Shown here: positions 61,514-64,000 of the stretch, in pieces
How the letters are laid out: each line of letters opens with the position of its first letter
Position numbering within the stretch: the first letter of the stretch is position 1
Assembly (NCBI RefSeq): GCF_000801105.2
Contig: NC_079512.1
Span: 39,077,848 to 39,141,847 of the forward strand
From: Raphanus sativus
Lineage: Eukaryota; Streptophyta; Magnoliopsida; Brassicales; Brassicaceae
Reading direction: 5' to 3'
Length of the DNA stretch: 64,000 nucleotides
Notes under the pieces: generated by a model
The model's input: the letters and a program-made list of their open reading frames with translations, nothing else
Database searches by the model: none
Told to the model about the DNA's origin: nothing
Made by a program: the position numbers and the translations under genes

Positions 61514-64000
61514 GAAAAAAAAAAGATATCCATAGGTTGAAAACGGCTCGACTATTTCACGCAACCCTGATGGAGTTTAGAGAGTATCAAAACATTTTCC
61601 TTCATCCACAGTGGTGATAGGTGATAGGTTTAGCCACGCGCAAGTCTTCCTTCTTTATCATGAACACTCCACTTCTCGGCTACAGAAACATTCAAATATA
61701 TACAGCTTTGTGTGCTTAGTTACTTGTACAACATTCAAACCTAACTCTAGGATCAAACCCAAAACAACTTCAGAAACAATCGAATCTCAGATCTGCAGCT
61801 CACCATGGTTGACTAAAATGTATTTGATTAATATCACATAACTAACATGTTACACGAAACATTTTGATGCCCAGACAATGAATGCAGAATTATTTTGCCT
61901 ACTTTTTTAGTTTATGGCTGCAAAAACTTTGTTTGTAATCATTAGATTAGTTACCATTAGACTGAAGAAAAATATAAAATATACTACTTTAGCGAAATTC
62001 AGCAAATTGTTGTCTCTAAAACTTGTCGTTTAACATGTTTTTCGCCAACCACCCTTAATGAGATATTTTCTTCGGGCTTAAAACGAAAGAATCGTACTTC
62101 ATGCCTCAGTAAGGCCTGACCCATCGTCCATCATGTAATTTAGTTATTTGTGTGGAACATCGAAACAAATTAAAAGCAAATTAAAAAGTGAAAAAGGAAA
62201 TGATTCCTATATTGATGAAAACTTGAAAAGGTATTGGTCCCTCCATTAAGTACCGTGAATTATTGCAAATGGGACCGTTCTAACATTTTGGTGTGGTTTC
62301 GAGATAGTATCAAAAACAAGAGATAAAATCAAAACATAATTAAAGGAAATAAATTGTGTGCGTGTCGTCGGTGTCGAAGGATGTTTGGGAAACCAAGTGG
62401 GGTTAATTTCAAAGATTTACAAAAATGGAAAGTCTTTGGACCGCAAAACGTATGGACATCGTACCTAAGTCCCTGCTCCTTACTATATTTGTACATTAAC
62501 GTGTTTTCCCTTTGTCCCTTTTTTTTGTCGTCTCCTTTAGATTTTTTTTCCTCCGACTCAATAATTTAACCCTAAGTCTTGATTTGTCCCCAACCTATCC
62601 GGTGATTTACCCTTCACTTATTATTTATATTCCACTGCCTCTTCTTTTATTAACACACGTAGCATCATCATTCAAGTACTCTACATATGTTCCTAGTTAT
62701 TTTAGATTACATTCATTGGCTTTGCTATCACTAATCAGTTTTGTCGCTAGGCACTTAGGCAACAAGAGAACAAACACATATTACATCATAAAGTAGTAAC
62801 CTTCAGCTAATGAAACAGTATTGATGAATGAATTTGGCCGGGTTGAGCTGGAAATTCATCAGAAAAAACAAAGTATTGTGATTTGAAACTTCAACATTCT
62901 TTTACTTTGAATTGTTTCTTCTATTGCAGTTTCGTTTAAACTTTTTTTGGGTAGTGATATATTTCATCCCTATGTTATTTACTTCATGAGTCGAATCCAA
63001 TTGTCTAGAAGAGAAGGAAAAAAAATGCTCGTGAAGACACGAGACATCGAGGAGAATCAATCAACTATCAGCTCGGCAGCTCGCTCACATGGCCCCCACA
63101 TTGAACGAGTAATAAACTACCACGTAAGCAGTTTAAAAACGGATCCTACTTAAGGTTCGTTGGAAGCCTATCAAGATTTGGACAACCTCACAAATCGAGA
63201 TTCTATCGATACCGTCCGATGTTTTCCACGTTCGCTAATCTCGGACTTGATTGCGATTCCAATATTATATTTTTAATGATATATGCGGGAACCTTTGGAT
63301 ATCAGCTTAGCTGTAAATCCTTATCTCCTAAATAATTAATAACGTTGTATTTGATACCATGTTATCTCAATGACATATGATTATAGTATTCAAGATATTT
63401 TGCCCATTATCAAACAAGATCCACAGATTTGATTTGCATTTAAATTGAAGATATTATACGTGGTACTCTCTACGTGTCGACATTCTAGTTCATGTACCTG
63501 AAATTGTCCATTCAGTTTATGACATAGACATACTTTCGAAATAATCCAATTACACGTTTAATATGAAATTCAAAAGATATATTAAGAAATCTACTTTATT
63601 CTTACTCGTACAAACTGTGTCAACATATAGGCAAGTAGATTGAGGTAGATATAGGCATTGATTCTTTTAAATATGACATGGTTAATGTACTAGGCATATT
63701 AACATCCGCATGTGACATCTTCGTGGCTAGTGGGAGTGTAATTTGTATTTATTTTATATGGAAACAGGAAGTACAAGTATGTATTTGTTTGCTGATATCA
63801 AATAAGTCTATATAAATTGTAGAAATGATCTCCTGTGGTGTATCTATTGTATTTGTACCTTTAATTAAACGTACATTCAATAATAACAGCTCTTTGAGTA
63901 CAATTTTGTCATATCGTATATGTCGCATATCGAGGGAGTATAAAGGTCTAATAACATCAGATGAAGTAAAATAGTTATCTTTTTATTTGGATACAATTTG
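61514..64000. other. Intergenic sequence to the window end
   Basis: AT-rich, no coding region supported. Short open frames at 61611-61841, 62354-62569, 62512-62796 and 62947-63153 show no domains or consistent codon use. In Arabidopsis the next gene in this run would be AP2, which is not inside the window. Confidence 0.55.

Overview
This is nuclear DNA from a crucifer (Brassicaceae), most likely a Brassica or Raphanus type genome. The coding exons are nearly colinear with Arabidopsis proteins that I recognise (HLS1, BT5, SHORT-ROOT, NAGS, HMA1, MYB73, an LRR receptor-like kinase, a papain-like protease, IRX14, RAP2.10). Introns are short GT-AG introns, and the spacers are AT-rich and contain small plant DNA transposons and LINEs. 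No bacterial, organellar or viral block was seen. Arabidopsis locus numbers below are from memory and no search was run.

Layout. Left block (1-17765): HLS1 (+), BT5 (-), SHR (+), a small broken ribosomal L12-like remnant (+) and the 3' two-thirds of an N-acetylglutamate synthase gene (-), which runs into a 100-N assembly gap (17766-17865). Right block: HMA1 (+, 13 exons, intact), MYB73 (-), a long AT-rich spacer (23.8-36.3 kb), an LRR receptor-like pseudokinase (+), a papain-like cysteine protease (-), IRX14 (-, one apparent frameshift), a 5.9 kb gene desert, an internally deleted LINE with intact ORF1 (52745-55525), a large fold-back element with telomere-like repeats (56841-57701), RAP2.10 (+) and a decayed CBSX-like gene (-).

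Order. Relative to Arabidopsis chromosome 4 the genes form three runs: At4g37580 to 37670 ascending, At4g37270 to 37250 descending, then At4g36880 to 36910 ascending. The first switch falls exactly on the N gap, so it may be a scaffold join. The second lies between the kinase and the protease, beside a clean hAT-type insertion, and is not explained by a gap.

How the genes relate. They are ordinary single-copy regulatory and metabolic genes that share ancestral position, not a pathway: root patterning (SHR), apical hook and hormone response (HLS1), nitrate and hormone-responsive BTB/TAZ protein (BT5), arginine synthesis (NAGS), plastid metal transport (HMA1), stress transcription factors (MYB73, RAP2.10), xylan synthesis (IRX14). 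I found no operon-like or defence system. The more unusual items are structural: the EN-RNase H deletion derivative of the LINE, the telomere-like fold-back just upstream of RAP2.10, several precisely bounded MITEs, and clustered single-base indels in NAGS next to the gap.
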